From Alphaproteobacteria bacterium (lineage in GTDB: Bacteria > Pseudomonadota > Alphaproteobacteria > Puniceispirillales > Puniceispirillaceae), in the NCBI GenBank assembly GCA_016780775.1, contig JADHLI010000009.1, forward strand, positions 1-64,000: a stretch of 64,000 bases of DNA, read 5' to 3'. Positions 38,367 through 48,015 of the stretch are shown piece after piece. The position numbers were made by a program, and so were the translations under genes. The notes beneath the pieces were generated by a model. It worked only from the letters and a program-made list of their open reading frames with translations. It had not been told where the DNA came from and did no database searches. The stretch's first letter is position 1. The number at the start of each line of letters is the position of its first letter.

Positions 38367-39863
38367 ATGACGGATACGGCTCTTCACTATATCGCGGGCA
38401 AGCAAACAAAGGGCGCATCAACAAGAATGCAGGATATCTATAACCCTGCTCTTGGTGAGAAAAAAGGCGAGGTCGTTATGGGAACGGCGAAGGATGTGGA
38501 TGCAGCTGTTGACGCTGCCAGAAAAGTGTTTCCATCCTGGGCAGCAACCCCGCCAGTGCGACGCGCACGGGTGATGTTCAAGTTTCTTGAGCTGGTACGC
38601 CGTGACAAAGAAAAGCTGGCTGAGGTCATCACCTCTGAGCATGGTAAGGTCTTTACAGATGCGTGTGGTGAGGTCGAGCGCGGAATTGAGGTTATTGAAT
38701 TTGCTTGCGGTATTCCAGCCTTGCTAAAGGGGGAGTATTCTGCCCAAGCATCAACAGGCATTGATAATTTTACCTTCCGGCAGCCGCTGGGCATTGTTTC
38801 GGGCATCACGCCATTTAACTTTCCGGTAATGGTGCCGATGTGGATGTTCCCGCTAGCCATCGCAACAGGCAATTGTTTCATTCTAAAACCTAGTCCAACT
38901 GACCCTACCGCATCGCTGATGATGGCAGATTTGCTAGCCGAAGCTGGTCTTCCAGAAGGCGTGTTTAGCGTCATACAGGGTGACAAGGAATCGGTGGATG
39001 CTATCTTGGAAAATCCGGCTATTTCTGCTGTATCGTTTGTCGGTTCTACCCCGATTGCGCATTATATTTATACCAAGGGCGCAGAGAACGGCAAGCGTGT
39101 GCAAGCGCTGGGCGGGGCCAAAAATCATATGATGGTGATGCCAGATGCAGATATGGACAAGACAGTAGATGCATTAATAGGCTCTGCATATGGCTCTGCT
39201 GGTGAGCGTTGTATGGCGATTTCTGTTGCTGTTCTGGTTGGGGATGTTGGCGATAAAATTGTCCCACAGCTGGCTGAGCGGGCAAAAGCCTTAAAGGTGA
39301 AAAACGGCATGGAGCTAGATGCCGAAATGGGCCCAATTGTTACTTCTGCTGCACATGAGCGCATCACCACCATGATCGAAAAAGGCGTCCAAGAAGGTGC
39401 TGAGCTTGTTGTAGATGGGCGCGGGTTATCTGTGCCGGGTCACAATCAAGGCTATTTTATGGGGGGCAGCTTATTTGATCATGTCACCCCAGAGATGTCG
39501 ATTTACCAAGAAGAGATCTTTGGCCCTGTATTGTCTTGTGTCAGGGTAGCCAACTCAGCAGAAGGCATTGAGATGATCAATAATCATCGCTATGGCAATG
39601 GCGTTTCTGTGTTTACCTCTGATGGGGATACTGCACGTGAGTTCTCGCGCCAAATACAGGTAGGTATGGTCGGTGTTAATGTGCCGATACCAGTGCCGAT
39701 GGCCTGGCATGGTTTTGGCGGTTGGAAGCAGTCTCTATTTGGCGATTTACATGCCTTTGGCAATGAAGCGGTGCAGTTTTATACCAAGCAGAAATCTGTA
39801 ATGCAGCGCTGGCCAGATTCGATTTCCAAAGGGGCAGAATTTGTTATCCCGCATACTAAGTAA
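38367..39863 (+). CDS. mmsA: CoA-acylating methylmalonate-semialdehyde dehydrogenase
   Basis: [38 protein letters not shown]-like [49 protein letters not shown]. Confidence 0.94.
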   Translation: MTDTALHYIAGKQTKGASTRMQDIYNPALGEKKGEVVMGTAKDVDAAVDAARKVFPSWAATPPVRRARVMFKFLELVRRDKEKLAEVITSEHGKVFTDACGEVERGIEVIEFACGIPALLKGEYSAQASTGIDNFTFRQPLGIVSGITPFNFPVMVPMWMFPLAIATGNCFILKPSPTDPTASLMMADLLAEAGLPEGVFSVIQGDKESVDAILENPAISAVSFVGSTPIAHYIYTKGAENGKRVQALGGAKNHMMVMPDADMDKTVDALIGSAYGSAGERCMAISVAVLVGDVGDKIVPQLAERAKALKVKNGMELDAEMGPIVTSAAHERITTMIEKGVQEGAELVVDGRGLSVPGHNQGYFMGGSLFDHVTPEMSIYQEEIFGPVLSCVRVANSAEGIEMINNHRYGNGVSVFTSDGDTAREFSRQIQVGMVGVNVPIPVPMAWHGFGGWKQSLFGDLHAFGNEAVQFYTKQKSVMQRWPDSISKGAEFVIPHTK

Positions 39864-39873
39864 GAGAAGCTAG

Positions 39874-40659
39874 ATGGAAGGGATTGATCTTACCTGCCTG
39901 ATGCCGGCGATGCGGGAGGCGGGGGCAGCTATAATGCAGGTGAAATCTGCCGGTGTTACTGCTGATTATAAGGCAGATGCCTCACCTGTGACGGCAGCAG
40001 ATCATGCTAGCGAGGCGATATTAAAGGCAGCGCTTGCTGCGCATTTCCCAGATATTCCTGTTATCTCTGAAGAATATGCAGATAGCCACCTCTTGCGCCC
40101 TAGCGAATGTTATTTTCTGGTTGATCCGCTAGATGGCACAAGAGAGTTTTTGCGTGAGGATAGTAACGGTAATTTCACGGTTAATATTGGCTTTGTGCAA
40201 GGGGGTATTGCCTGTGGCGGGTTGATTTATGTTCCAGCTATGGACTGGCTGTGCTGGACAGATACAGATTTTAAAGCGCATCAGGAACGCGTTGGTCAGC
40301 AAAGCTCCCTCAAGATAAGAGATGTCCCGCAAGCAGGGGCGGCTGCACTGGCTAGCCGCTCGCACCGCGATGTGATGACAGATGCCTTTCTGCGTGCAGA
40401 AGATATTACTGATATTGTCTCGGCTGGCTCTTCACTAAAATTTTTACTTCTGGCTGAGGGAACGGCAGATATTTATCCTCGCTTTGGCCCTACCATGGAA
40501 TGGGATACCGCTGCGGGGGAGGCGATATTGCGCGCAGCTGGCGGTCATGTTCTTGCCAGCGATGGTATGCCCCATCGCTATGGCAAAAAGGGCTGGAGAA
40601 ATAGCGCTTTTATCGCGTGTGCAGGCTACCACCCAAGCTTCCCACTTCCTGATCTTTAA
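39874..40659 (+). CDS. cysQ: 3'(2'),5'-bisphosphate nucleotidase CysQ
   Basis: SPVTAADHASEAIL, VISEEYAD, FLVDPLDGTREFL, EWDTAAGEAIL. Confidence 0.93.
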   Translation: MEGIDLTCLMPAMREAGAAIMQVKSAGVTADYKADASPVTAADHASEAILKAALAAHFPDIPVISEEYADSHLLRPSECYFLVDPLDGTREFLREDSNGNFTVNIGFVQGGIACGGLIYVPAMDWLCWTDTDFKAHQERVGQQSSLKIRDVPQAGAAALASRSHRDVMTDAFLRAEDITDIVSAGSSLKFLLLAEGTADIYPRFGPTMEWDTAAGEAILRAAGGHVLASDGMPHRYGKKGWRNSAFIACAGYHPSFPLPDL

Positions 40660-40775
40660 AAAATAAGCTTTCCTATTTTAGATGATTTTTGTTGTCAGCG
40701 ATGGCTGTTTTGTGATGCAAATAATAAGCATTATAAAAAAGCTTGGGGATAAAAATCACCTGAAGGAGGGAATAG

Positions 40776-41885
40776 ATGAAAACCAGAGCCGCTATTGCGT
40801 TTGAAGCTGGCAAGCCGCTTGAAATTGTTGAGCTGGATCTTGAAGGGCCAAAACAAGGCGAAGTTCTTGTTGAAATCATGGCGACGGGCATTTGCCATAC
40901 AGATGAGTTTACGCTCTCAGGCGCTGACCCTGAAGGTCTGTTCCCAGCTATTTTAGGCCATGAAGGAGCTGGTATTGTGCGTGAGGTTGGCGCAGGCGTT
41001 ACCTCTCTTGTTGAGGGCGACCATGTTATACCTCTTTACACACCAGAATGCCGTGAATGCGATTATTGTCTGCATCCCAAAACTAATCTTTGTCAGGCTA
41101 TACGGACCACACAAGGTCAGGGGCTGATGCCAGATGGCACCTCGCGCTTTTCCTATAAAGGGCAAGCAGTGCATCATTATATGGGCACGTCCACTTTCTC
41201 AAACTTTACAGTTTTGCCTGAAATAGCGCTTGCTAAGGTGAGCAAAGAGGCTCCATTTGATAAGATTTGCTATATCGGTTGCGGCGTGACCACAGGTATT
41301 GGTGCGGTTATCAATACTGCCAAAGCTGAGGCTGGATGCCGGGCAGTTGTTTTTGGTTTAGGCGGGATTGGGCTGAATGTAATTCAGGGTCTGCGCATGA
41401 TAGGCGCTAGTCAAATTGTTGGTGTAGATTTAAATGATGACAAGGAAAGTTGGGGTCGCCAATTTGGTATGACTGATTTTGTAAATCCTGCGAAAGTTTC
41501 TGGCGATCTAACTAACCATCTGGTAACCCTCACCGACGGCGGCGCTGATTACAGCTTTGAATGTATTGGTAATACAGATGTGATGCGTGTGGCTCTGGAA
41601 TGTGCCCATAAGGGGTGGGGCGAATCCATCATCATTGGTGTAGCTGGAGCTGGCAAAGAGATTAGCACACGTCCGTTTCAGCTGGTAACAGGCCGGTCAT
41701 GGCGTGGTACAGCTTTTGGCGGGGCAAGAGGGCGCACGGATGTGCCCAAGATTGTTGATTGGTATATGGATGGTCGCATTGAAATTGACCCGATGATCAC
41801 CCACACCCTGTCTTTGGAAGATATTAATAAAGGCTTTGATTTGATGCATGAGGGCAGTTCTATCCGTTCTGTAGTCGTGTTCTAA
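40776..41885 (+). CDS. S-(hydroxymethyl)glutathione dehydrogenase / class III alcohol dehydrogenase
   Basis: [84 protein letters not shown]. Confidence 0.95.
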   Translation: MKTRAAIAFEAGKPLEIVELDLEGPKQGEVLVEIMATGICHTDEFTLSGADPEGLFPAILGHEGAGIVREVGAGVTSLVEGDHVIPLYTPECRECDYCLHPKTNLCQAIRTTQGQGLMPDGTSRFSYKGQAVHHYMGTSTFSNFTVLPEIALAKVSKEAPFDKICYIGCGVTTGIGAVINTAKAEAGCRAVVFGLGGIGLNVIQGLRMIGASQIVGVDLNDDKESWGRQFGMTDFVNPAKVSGDLTNHLVTLTDGGADYSFECIGNTDVMRVALECAHKGWGESIIIGVAGAGKEISTRPFQLVTGRSWRGTAFGGARGRTDVPKIVDWYMDGRIEIDPMITHTLSLEDINKGFDLMHEGSSIRSVVVF

Positions 41886-41925
41886 TAAACGTTGTGTAAG
41901 TAAATAGACGGATTGGAAAAGGCTC

Positions 41926-43176
41926 ATGCAAGAAGATTTGCCAATGGATGTAGTGGCCTGCCTTGCAGCAATTGATCGTACAGACGCAGATATAAAAGCA
42001 TGGGCTGTTATTGACAAGCAGGCAGCATCTAGCGGCTCTGATATGCTTTCTGGCCCGCTTTCTGGCCCACTTTATGGCCCGCTTTATGGAATGGTAGTCG
42101 GGATAAAGGATATCATTGATGTCGCTGGCATGCCCTGTTGCTACGGCTCTCCTATATTTGCTGGGCGTATTGCAGAGACAGATGCCGAACTGGTTGCAGG
42201 TTTGCGCGCAGCAGGGGCGATAATTCTTGGCAAAACAGTTACCACTGAATTTGCTTTTATGCAGAAAAGCATCACGCGCAATCCTCATAATCTTGCGCAT
42301 TCTCCGGGCGGTTCTTCATCTGGTTCTGCAGCAGCAGTTGCAGCTGGGCAAATTGATTTGGCTATCGGTACACAAACAGGCGGGTCGGTTATCCGTCCAG
42401 CCTCTTATTGCGGTGTGCATGCGCTAAAACCCACCAGAGGGACAATAAGCCGAGAAGGGGTTTTGCAAACGTCGCAAACGCTTGATCAGGTGGGTATCTT
42501 CGCGCGTGATTTAAATTATCTGGCCAGATTGGGTAGTGTGGTTACCCGCCAGCCTGATCTTGAAGATGGGCTTACTAGGCTACCTGCCTCACCGCCAAAA
42601 CTTCTTTATTTGGATGGGTTGTATGGCGCACGCGTAGATGGCTATGTGCATGAAGGTTTGCAAAAAATAGCGGCCGCGCTGCCAGAGCATATAGACATCC
42701 TGCCTGCCCCAGAGGCAGAGATTGCGCGATATTTAGATACCCATAAAGTCATCTATGACTTTGAGATTTGCCAGAATATTGGCCCGCTTATGAAAAGCCA
42801 TGAACGTCAAATGAGTTCAGAAATTCTGGCGGCGATCAAACGTGGGCAAAAAGTGAGTATAACAGATTATGATAAGGCTCTTGATGAGCGTGAAGAAGCA
42901 GCAGCGTTTTTTGAGGGGCTATTGGCTGGATATGACGGGCTTTTAAGTGCCTCAGCGACAGGGGAAGCGCCCATTTTTGACGAAGGTACAGGCGATTCTA
43001 TCTGTAATTGTTTATGGAGCCTGACTGGCTATCCTTGCATTAGCCTGCCTATTTCGGGGCATTTTCAAATATCGGGTCCAAATGGGTTGGGCGTTGGTGT
43101 CCAGCTAACCGCTACCACAGGACGGGACAGCGCCTTATTGGGGCTTGCCCGCTGGCTAGAGACCAGATTAGGCTGA
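41926..43176 (+). CDS. Amidase signature family protein
   Basis: GMVVGIKDIIDVAG (catalytic Lys), SPGGSSSGSAAAVAAGQIDLAIGTQTGGSVIRPASYCGVHALKPT. Confidence 0.92.
   Translation: MQEDLPMDVVACLAAIDRTDADIKAWAVIDKQAASSGSDMLSGPLSGPLYGPLYGMVVGIKDIIDVAGMPCCYGSPIFAGRIAETDAELVAGLRAAGAIILGKTVTTEFAFMQKSITRNPHNLAHSPGGSSSGSAAAVAAGQIDLAIGTQTGGSVIRPASYCGVHALKPTRGTISREGVLQTSQTLDQVGIFARDLNYLARLGSVVTRQPDLEDGLTRLPASPPKLLYLDGLYGARVDGYVHEGLQKIAAALPEHIDILPAPEAEIARYLDTHKVIYDFEICQNIGPLMKSHERQMSSEILAAIKRGQKVSITDYDKALDEREEAAAFFEGLLAGYDGLLSASATGEAPIFDEGTGDSICNCLWSLTGYPCISLPISGHFQISGPNGLGVGVQLTATTGRDSALLGLARWLETRLG
42049..42090. repeat. 12-bp in-frame tandem repeat (3.5 copies) inside the amidase gene
   Basis: tctggcccgctt / tctggcccactt / tatggcccgctt / tatgga encodes SGPL-SGPL-YGPL-YG just before the KDIIDVAG motif. 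Confidence 0.9.
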
Positions 43177-43234
43177 TAGTAGTTTTTTGCTGGTACTAGT
43201 CCAGTAGGCTGGAAGTTTAAGGATATCGCGCATT

Positions 43235-44224
43235 ATGGCTCAGGCTCCGCTTTATATCGATAATCTACAATATGCTAACTGGTCGCCAGACTTGTTTGAT
43301 GAAATGGCACAAGCCCATCTTGCTGCGGTGCATGTCACAATTTGTTATCATGAAAATTTTCGCCAGACGGTAGAAAATATGATTAGCTGGAACCGTTATA
43401 TCGAAGCGCATCCAAACAGGTTGATGTTTGGACGCACAGGTGATGATGTGCGCGCGGCGCATGCTAGCGGCCGCACAGCAATTTTTTATGGCTTTCAAAA
43501 TTGTGCGCCAATGGAAGACGATATCGGGCTTATTGAAATTCTTCATCAGCTTGGCGGACGTTTTATGCAGCTGACCTATAATAACCAGTCATTATTGGCA
43601 ACTGGCTGTTATGAGGCTGAGGATTCAGGGCTAACGCGCTTTGGCCGGCAAGCGATTAAGGAGATGAACCGGGTTGGGCTGGTCATTGATATGAGCCATT
43701 CTGCAGAACGGTCTAGCTTAGAAGCGATAGAGGCTTCTGAGCGCCCAATATCTATTACTCACGCCAATCCTGACTGGTGGCATCCAGCACGTCGTAATAA
43801 ATCGCACGCCTTGATAGAGGCGCTGACCCAAAGCGGCGGGATGATCGGTTTTTCTTTATACCCGCATCATCTAAAAGATGGCAGTGACTGCACCTTAGAG
43901 AGCTTTTGCCAGATGATAGCAGATGCGGCAGAACGTTATGGCGTTTCTGCTTTGGGGATTGGTTCTGATCTATGTCAGAACCAGCCAGATAGTGTGGTGG
44001 AATGGATGCGAAATGGTCGCTGGTCGCGGGAGACTGATTTTGGCGAAGGCAGTGCAGCTAATCCTGGTTTTCCTGACCAGCCTGCATGGTTTCAAGGCAT
44101 AAGGGACTTTCCTAATCTAGCAAAAGGCTTGCGCGATATCGGCTTTGCCCAAGAAGAGGTAGACGCTATAATGGGCGGGAACTGGCTAGGTTTTTATGAC
44201 CGGAATTTTGGTGGGCAGAGCTAG
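43235..44224 (+). CDS. Membrane (renal-type) dipeptidase family protein
   Basis: LGGRFMQLTYNNQSLLATGCYEAEDSGLTRFGRQAIKEMNRVGLVIDMSHSAERSSLEAIEAS, GIGSDLCQ. Confidence 0.9.
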   Translation: MAQAPLYIDNLQYANWSPDLFDEMAQAHLAAVHVTICYHENFRQTVENMISWNRYIEAHPNRLMFGRTGDDVRAAHASGRTAIFYGFQNCAPMEDDIGLIEILHQLGGRFMQLTYNNQSLLATGCYEAEDSGLTRFGRQAIKEMNRVGLVIDMSHSAERSSLEAIEASERPISITHANPDWWHPARRNKSHALIEALTQSGGMIGFSLYPHHLKDGSDCTLESFCQMIADAAERYGVSALGIGSDLCQNQPDSVVEWMRNGRWSRETDFGEGSAANPGFPDQPAWFQGIRDFPNLAKGLRDIGFAQEEVDAIMGGNWLGFYDRNFGGQS

Positions 44225-45952
44225 ATGGCAAAAACCTCCTTTAACCAAAATAGTGATGCAGCTTGCGGTACTTCCCTGCCGCCTTTGCGTTCCTATGACA
44301 GCGTGATGCGACTATCGCGTATGGGGGCATTTTTTCCGCACCGGCTTAGTTTTATGAGGGTGCTGATCCGCAGATTGGCTGCACAAAAATCAGAGATGCA
44401 AATGCCTGTCTGCGCTCTAGATCGAAATGGGTTTGGCCATGTGGTGCTTAGCCTTTCCTTGTCTGGGCGAGTCTATTCGTTGATTGCCTTTAGCCGGAAT
44501 ATCAAGGATAGCGAGCGTACAGACCGGGTTATCGCAACCCAATGGGACGCTAGCTTTTGCCTGTTTGACGGGATGCCGTCTCTGGCTGATATAGAACAGC
44601 TGGCAGACAAGGTAACCCATCAAGAAGCTGGCCGTTATGACGGGCGTATATTAACCCTGTCACGGGCAAATAAATCTTTGCGGCTATTTAGCCATGTTGT
44701 GGAGAGGCTTGCGAAAGGTCAGCAGCCAGATACAGATGCGCTGGTGGCAACTGGTTATCTGATGCGCACTACGGCTGTTTATGGTAATGGCAAATTTGGG
44801 ATTGCAGACAGAGATAAAGTTGCTGGCTATGACGGGCTGGAAGGGGCGTTTCAAGCTGAAATGCTGACCGTGTTTTTAATCCGTGAATTTACATTATTAC
44901 TGGCTGAGTATTGTGCGAAGCAGCGGGGCGGCGAGAGGGCTGTTGGCTTGTCGGATGCGCACCGCCGCTATTTAGGGGTGGGCAATTCAACTGGGCTTGG
45001 TATGGCGCCTTTCCTTGTTACTCACCCTTGTTTGCTAGATAGCTGGATTATGGCTCGTGAGGTTGCCTTTGCACGCGGTCTGGCTGTGGAAACGGCCAGT
45101 AATGACCAGTTGCAGCGTGCTAAAACATTACTGGAACGCGCTTGCCTGCATTGTTATGAATGGGAGGTGGAAGATACCCTCCAAATGCAGCGTATCGAAA
45201 TCCTTCGCACCGAATTAGATAGGCTATGCGCCGATATATCCGCACGCCCCCTCACAAAAAAAGCGCCCTTTGCTGATCTCTTTGCACGCGTAGAAGAGGG
45301 TTCTGAAGAGCTGCAGGAATTACTGGTATCCCTGATTATTGAGCTTGTACCTGAAGAAGTGGATATGTTGGCAGATTGCATGGCAACTAATGCACAGCCC
45401 CGTCTGATCCCAGATATGCGTATTAGAGAGGTTAAGGCCCTGATAGAAGCCCATTATCATTGGGTAGAGAATATCGATTTTGATACTCCAGATGCAGATG
45501 CCCAATTCTGGTATGTATCCGCTGCCAAGTTGGAGCCACGTCTTGGCTTGCGCCATGAAGAGCCAGGTGCAGAGCTTGAAATGCCCTTTAATATTGCGGG
45601 CTATATCCGAGCGTTAAAATCAGCTCTAGCCACAGTAGAGGAGGATGAGCTGGTCGCTGCCTTTTTGCTGCGGGCGCCAGAGTTTAGAAATATTCTGCGG
45701 CGCATTCAAACCATCGGGAAATTTCCTTATGGGGAAATTCGCGATAATCTGGTTGACGCACATTGTCGGCCAATTGATCTTTTGCGCTGTAAATTATCTT
45801 TCTTTGGGGCAAGCAAATTTGATCCAAAATCAGATAAATGGACCCGAATAACCTTGTATCAGGGGGCGCCAACAGCGGCAGATTTTGTAAAAGCCTCGTC
45901 GCAGGATTTAGATGACTGGTTGTTCCCGTTGCGCCCTTCTATTAGCGGCTAA
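44225..45952 (+). CDS. Uncharacterised 575-aa protein; no domain recognised
   Basis: Intact ORF starting at the base after the dipeptidase stop codon. Contains LGVGNSTGLGMAPFLVTHPCLLDSWIMAREVAFARGL. Confidence 0.85.
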   Translation: MAKTSFNQNSDAACGTSLPPLRSYDSVMRLSRMGAFFPHRLSFMRVLIRRLAAQKSEMQMPVCALDRNGFGHVVLSLSLSGRVYSLIAFSRNIKDSERTDRVIATQWDASFCLFDGMPSLADIEQLADKVTHQEAGRYDGRILTLSRANKSLRLFSHVVERLAKGQQPDTDALVATGYLMRTTAVYGNGKFGIADRDKVAGYDGLEGAFQAEMLTVFLIREFTLLLAEYCAKQRGGERAVGLSDAHRRYLGVGNSTGLGMAPFLVTHPCLLDSWIMAREVAFARGLAVETASNDQLQRAKTLLERACLHCYEWEVEDTLQMQRIEILRTELDRLCADISARPLTKKAPFADLFARVEEGSEELQELLVSLIIELVPEEVDMLADCMATNAQPRLIPDMRIREVKALIEAHYHWVENIDFDTPDADAQFWYVSAAKLEPRLGLRHEEPGAELEMPFNIAGYIRALKSALATVEEDELVAAFLLRAPEFRNILRRIQTIGKFPYGEIRDNLVDAHCRPIDLLRCKLSFFGASKFDPKSDKWTRITLYQGAPTAADFVKASSQDLDDWLFPLRPSISG

Positions 45953-45969
45953 AAGCGGGGTCTGGTGTT

Positions 45970-46608
45970 ATGCAGGTCTCCGCAAATGAGGTTTATCAGA
46001 CAGCCAGAAAGGCCTGTCTAGCAGCTGAATACCTACAGGATAGAGCCGAAGATATTGCTCTGGCTACGAGTTGGTTGCAATGTGCAGGCATGAAGGGATG
46101 CGCAGTTCTGGATAGCTTGCTGGCAGATACGAAAGATAAACAGGATGCCCAGCTCTGCTTGCATCTTGAAGCAGGTGTTTTGCAAATATCGCACTTCCGC
46201 CCAGCCTTTGAAGGGGTGGCTTCAATTGACTGGCTTCTTGCCGCAGGGGATGGCGCTGAAATCAGGGTAGCTAGCTTATCTTACCCGGTGATGTTTGCTG
46301 GGTTATTATGGCTAGCTGGCCAGAGTTATAAAAAGCAATTTACGCTCATGGGTGAGGGACTAAAAACCCCGATCAATTTGCCAGATGAGGCGGTAGAATC
46401 TGTTGCAATATGCCAGCAGATTTCTGGCAAGGTTGTGATAGAAGTTAACGATATTGGATTTGTCCCGCCTGTTGTGCCAGCTGGCCATAGTGAGGTTGCG
46501 GATGCGGTATGGGCGCGGCTAAACGCATTGGCGATGCAAACCTATGTGCCAGAAACCGAAGCTTCGCGCCTGTCAGGTGCGGGTGCAGGTCTAGTAGATG
46601 ATGACTAG
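45970..46608 (+). CDS. Uncharacterised 212-aa protein, DUF3726-like
   Basis: N-terminus VSANEVYQTARKACLAAEYLQDRAEDIALATSWLQCAGMKGCAVLDSLL resembles DUF3726 from memory. 17 bp after the 575-aa gene. Confidence 0.65.
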   Translation: MQVSANEVYQTARKACLAAEYLQDRAEDIALATSWLQCAGMKGCAVLDSLLADTKDKQDAQLCLHLEAGVLQISHFRPAFEGVASIDWLLAAGDGAEIRVASLSYPVMFAGLLWLAGQSYKKQFTLMGEGLKTPINLPDEAVESVAICQQISGKVVIEVNDIGFVPPVVPAGHSEVADAVWARLNALAMQTYVPETEASRLSGAGAGLVDDD

Positions 46609-46725
46609 TGAGTAATAACGAGCAGATTAGAAATTAGAGTGTGCTGAGGGATAGCTGAAATTAGACAGCCATGGCCAGACAAGGTAGTGTTTTTAAGGAC
46701 ATCTCGTTTGCGACTATACTAAATA

Positions 46726-46816
46726 TAAAATGCCAAAATAAAATGCCAGAATAAAACGCCAGAATAAAACGCCAAAATTAAATGCCAGAATGAAATGCCA
46801 GAATGAAATGCCAGAA
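46726..46816. repeat. Tandem array, 7 copies of a 13-bp unit (consensus TAAAATGCCAGAA)
   Basis: Units at 46726, 46739, 46752, 46765, 46778, 46791 and 46804; variants are T/C at position 6 and A/G at position 11. Ends 28 bp before the Ldh-family ATG. Confidence 0.97.
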
Positions 46817-46844
46817 AACAAACAAACGCTCGAGGGATAGATAA

Positions 46845-47849
46845 ATGACTGCAATTGAAACCACGGAGATGAGCCTTTCTGAGATTGAAAGTCTGGCATT
46901 AAGTGTTTTTACCAAACATGGCTGTTCTGCTGATAATGCCGCTGCATTAGCGCGGACAGTTGTTCGGGCAGAACGGGATGGCTCTCTCTCCCATGGGTTA
47001 TTTCGGGTGCCGGGATACATCGCTTCGCTGAATTCTGGCAAGGTGAAGGGTGATGCTACGCCAAAAATTGAACAGAGTTTAGCTTCTGTTATCACGGTTG
47101 ATGGCGACCATGGTTATGCCCCGCTTGCCCTTGAGACAGGCTTGCCAGTGCTGGCAAAGGCAGCCTCTGAAACGGGTATTGCGGTGATGCGAATTATCAA
47201 TTCATTCCACTTTGCGGCGATGTGGCCAGAAACAGAATATTTGGCTGAACAGGGGCTAGCTGGTCTTGCTTGTACAGCCTTCAAACCCAGTGTTGCGCCA
47301 GCTGGTGCAACACAAGCGTTTTTTGGCACTAATCCGCTTTCTTTTGCATGGCCACGTCCGGGGCATACGCCCATAGTGTTTGATATGGCTACCTCCACTC
47401 TGGCAAAAGGTGATGTGCAAATTGCAGCACGTGATGGCCATGCCGTACCCCCCGGAACTGGGCTAGGGCCAGATGGCCAACCATCAGATGATCCAGCTGA
47501 GATTCTAAAAGGTGTTTTGCTGCCTTTTGGCGGTTATAAAGGTTCGGCAATTGCGTTGATGGTAGAATTTCTGGCTGCGGGTATGACAGGCGATAATTTC
47601 TCTTATGAAGCTGGTCAGCAGGACAATAATGATGGCGGTCCAGCTAAGGGCGGTGAATTTGTGCTGGCAATGAGCCCAAAGCTGATAGCTGGTGATGGCT
47701 GGCAAGAACATAATGAAGCCTTTATCCAGACCTTGTCTGAGCTTGACGGTATCCGCTTGCCAGGGCAAAGACGGCATAAAAACCGTCTAGATATGGGGCC
47801 GCGTCATATTAACGCGGCATTGGTAGAGAAAATCAGAGGCTTATTGTAA
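46845..47849 (+). CDS. Ldh (malate/L-lactate dehydrogenase) family oxidoreductase, probably DpkA/LhpI-like cyclic imine reductase
   Basis: SFHFAAMWPETEYLAEQGLAGLACTAFKPSVAPAGATQAFFGTNPLSFAWPRPGHTPIVFDMATS, LLPFGGYKGSAIALMVEFLAAGMTGDNFSYE resemble delta1-piperideine/pyrroline-2-carboxylate reductases. Confidence 0.85.
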   Translation: MTAIETTEMSLSEIESLALSVFTKHGCSADNAAALARTVVRAERDGSLSHGLFRVPGYIASLNSGKVKGDATPKIEQSLASVITVDGDHGYAPLALETGLPVLAKAASETGIAVMRIINSFHFAAMWPETEYLAEQGLAGLACTAFKPSVAPAGATQAFFGTNPLSFAWPRPGHTPIVFDMATSTLAKGDVQIAARDGHAVPPGTGLGPDGQPSDDPAEILKGVLLPFGGYKGSAIALMVEFLAAGMTGDNFSYEAGQQDNNDGGPAKGGEFVLAMSPKLIAGDGWQEHNEAFIQTLSELDGIRLPGQRRHKNRLDMGPRHINAALVEKIRGLL

Positions 47850-48015
47850 GATAAGCTAAGCTTTACAGCGCATCCTAGAGCAAAACCATGGCCATCTAGA
47901 GGAAGAAAATGCACTGTTAGAAACTTTTTTTCATTTCAATGCTTATCTTTTATAAAAAACCGTGTAGACTAGGCGCCTTGAAAGTTTTGTGCAGCCGATG
48001 ACAGGTCTTCATTAG

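Noticed and set aside
46668-46751. 27-aa ORF MARQGSVFKDISFATILNIKCQNKMPE running into the 13-bp array
   Set aside because: Short, low support, no clear ribosome-binding site; likely chance.
46726-46816. Possible CRISPR array
   Set aside because: Units are only 13 bp with no spacers and no cas genes nearby.
46714-47095. Minus-strand ORFs rich in FWHFILAF/FGVLFWRFILAF repeats
   Set aside because: They are translations of the 13-bp tandem array in the antisense direction and overlap the Ldh-family start; no independent coding support.
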